DNA of 6,238 nucleotides. Source: Anaerolineales bacterium (GTDB taxonomy: Bacteria; Chloroflexota; Anaerolineae; Anaerolineales; UBA4823). Of the stretch, positions 5,800 to 6,238 are shown in pieces. The translations under genes and the position numbers were made by a program. The notes under the pieces were generated by a model. The model did no database searches, was not told the origin of the DNA, and saw only the letters and a program-made list of their open reading frames with translations. The DNA is taken from contig JALHTN010000078.1 of assembly GCA_022865865.1 (NCBI GenBank), positions 1 through 6,238 of the forward strand. The letters are read 5' to 3'. Each line of letters opens with the position of its first letter. Positions within the stretch are counted from its first letter, which is position 1.

Positions 5800-6238
5800 T
5801 CACCAACCTGCGCTCAATCGCTGGATATGCCGCGGGGGTAATTTCGCAGATCGCATCCTGTCTTGCACACTTTGGATATCGTAAGCCACCCTGCGGGAGG
5901 TCCATGTCTGACGATCCGGATCAAAAATCGCGTAGGCAGCACGCGGATCATGATCGCGCGGTTGTCCAACTGAGCCAGGGTTGAATATTGCTCGTGGGAC
6001 CATAGCTGTCGAAATCCCAACTTGGGGGATAGACAGGTCAGCATCCCTCTTCTCATTTTGTTTTTGGAATCTCAAGGGTAAGTGGCTGTGACCCACGAAG
6101 CAGTAGGGGGTATCAAAATGATTGAAATTGAGTAATGCTGTGTGTGTGTCAAGAACATATTCCCAAATGGGCTGACGGGGGCTGCCATGTGCCAGGTAGA
6201 CTGAATCAATGACGGTATGGGAAGTTAACCCGTTCAGA
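5800..6238 (-). CDS. Calcineurin-like metallophosphoesterase family protein, C-terminal part (cut by window end)
   Basis: The last 145 codons of a cytosolic binuclear-metal phosphoesterase of the YfcE/diadenosine-tetraphosphatase-like group. The frame is open to the window end, so the true start lies outside. Two metal-site motifs are visible: the histidine in LAHGSPRQPIWEYVL (codons within 6150-6195) and GHSH (6082-6093), which corresponds to the family's final GHxH motif. The typical NPGSVGQPRD loop (5953-5982) follows, then the terminal strands AAYAIFDP. The N-terminal DxH, GD and GNH motifs are outside the window, so catalytic competence cannot be confirmed. A GTG at 6096 could be mistaken for a start, but conserved family sequence continues upstream of it in frame. 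The substrate is unknown. It precedes the lipoprotein gene by 93 bp on the same strand with no terminator visible between them, so they may share a transcript. Confidence 0.9.
   Translation of the reverse strand, partial: LNGLTSHTVIDSVYLAHGSPRQPIWEYVLDTHTALLNFNHFDTPYCFVGHSHLPLRFQKQNEKRDADLSIPQVGISTAMVPRAIFNPGSVGQPRDHDPRAAYAIFDPDRQTWTSRRVAYDIQSVQDRMRSAKLPPRHIQRLSAGW

Noticed and set aside
5814..6056. Second minus-strand frame within the metallophosphoesterase gene
   Set aside because: The other frame carries the GHSH and NPGSVGQPRD motifs and extends to the window end; this one shows no family motif.
5800..6096. A short complete gene starting at the GTG at 6096
   Set aside because: The frame continues upstream through conserved metallophosphoesterase sequence (HGSP motif) to the window end, so this is the 3' part of a longer gene.

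Overview
The window looks like ordinary chromosomal DNA from a mid-GC bacterium, most likely a member of the Chloroflexota (Anaerolineae-like). That placement is an inference from the gene set: a cyclic-nucleotide-binding-fold/PH-like membrane fusion protein, a DUF4349 lipoprotein, a metallophosphoesterase and housekeeping genes in an unusual order. No marker in the window proves it. There are seven protein-coding genes, two of them cut by the window ends. I see no rRNA, tRNA, insertion sequence, phage gene, toxin-antitoxin pair or CRISPR array.

Layout. Bases 1-288 (minus) hold the N-terminal 96 codons of a phosphoglucomutase/phosphomannomutase family enzyme. A 92-bp divergent spacer (289-380) contains a 7-bp inverted repeat and a -10-like box. 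On the plus strand follow a 577-aa membrane protein (381-2114) with a degenerate cyclic-nucleotide-binding fold and two copies of a TM-hairpin/PH-like module, peptide deformylase def (2101-2613, overlapping its upstream neighbour by 14 bp), and recF (2682-3893), whose start lies just behind a perfect 9-bp hairpin. recF ends tail-to-tail, 17 bp away, with rsmG on the minus strand (3911-4630). Further right, also on the minus strand, are a DUF4349 lipoprotein (4750-5706), ended by a clear intrinsic terminator (4682-4724), and the C-terminal 145 codons of a metallophosphoesterase (5800-6238).

How the genes relate. def, recF and rsmG are core functions (protein N-terminus maturation, recombinational repair, 16S rRNA modification) placed away from their textbook neighbours dnaA/dnaN/gyrB and mnmG. 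The membrane protein and def are probably translationally coupled. The metallophosphoesterase and the lipoprotein may be co-transcribed; the terminator then separates them from rsmG, which has its own consensus -10 box very close to its ATG.

No new defence or mobile system is visible. The least conventional element is the membrane protein at 381-2114, whose nucleotide-binding fold has lost the usual phosphate-binding arginine. A second theme is start-site architecture: some genes have strong Shine-Dalgarno sequences, while others have none and carry a -10-like box 6-9 nt before the ATG, as expected for leaderless or near-leaderless mRNAs.
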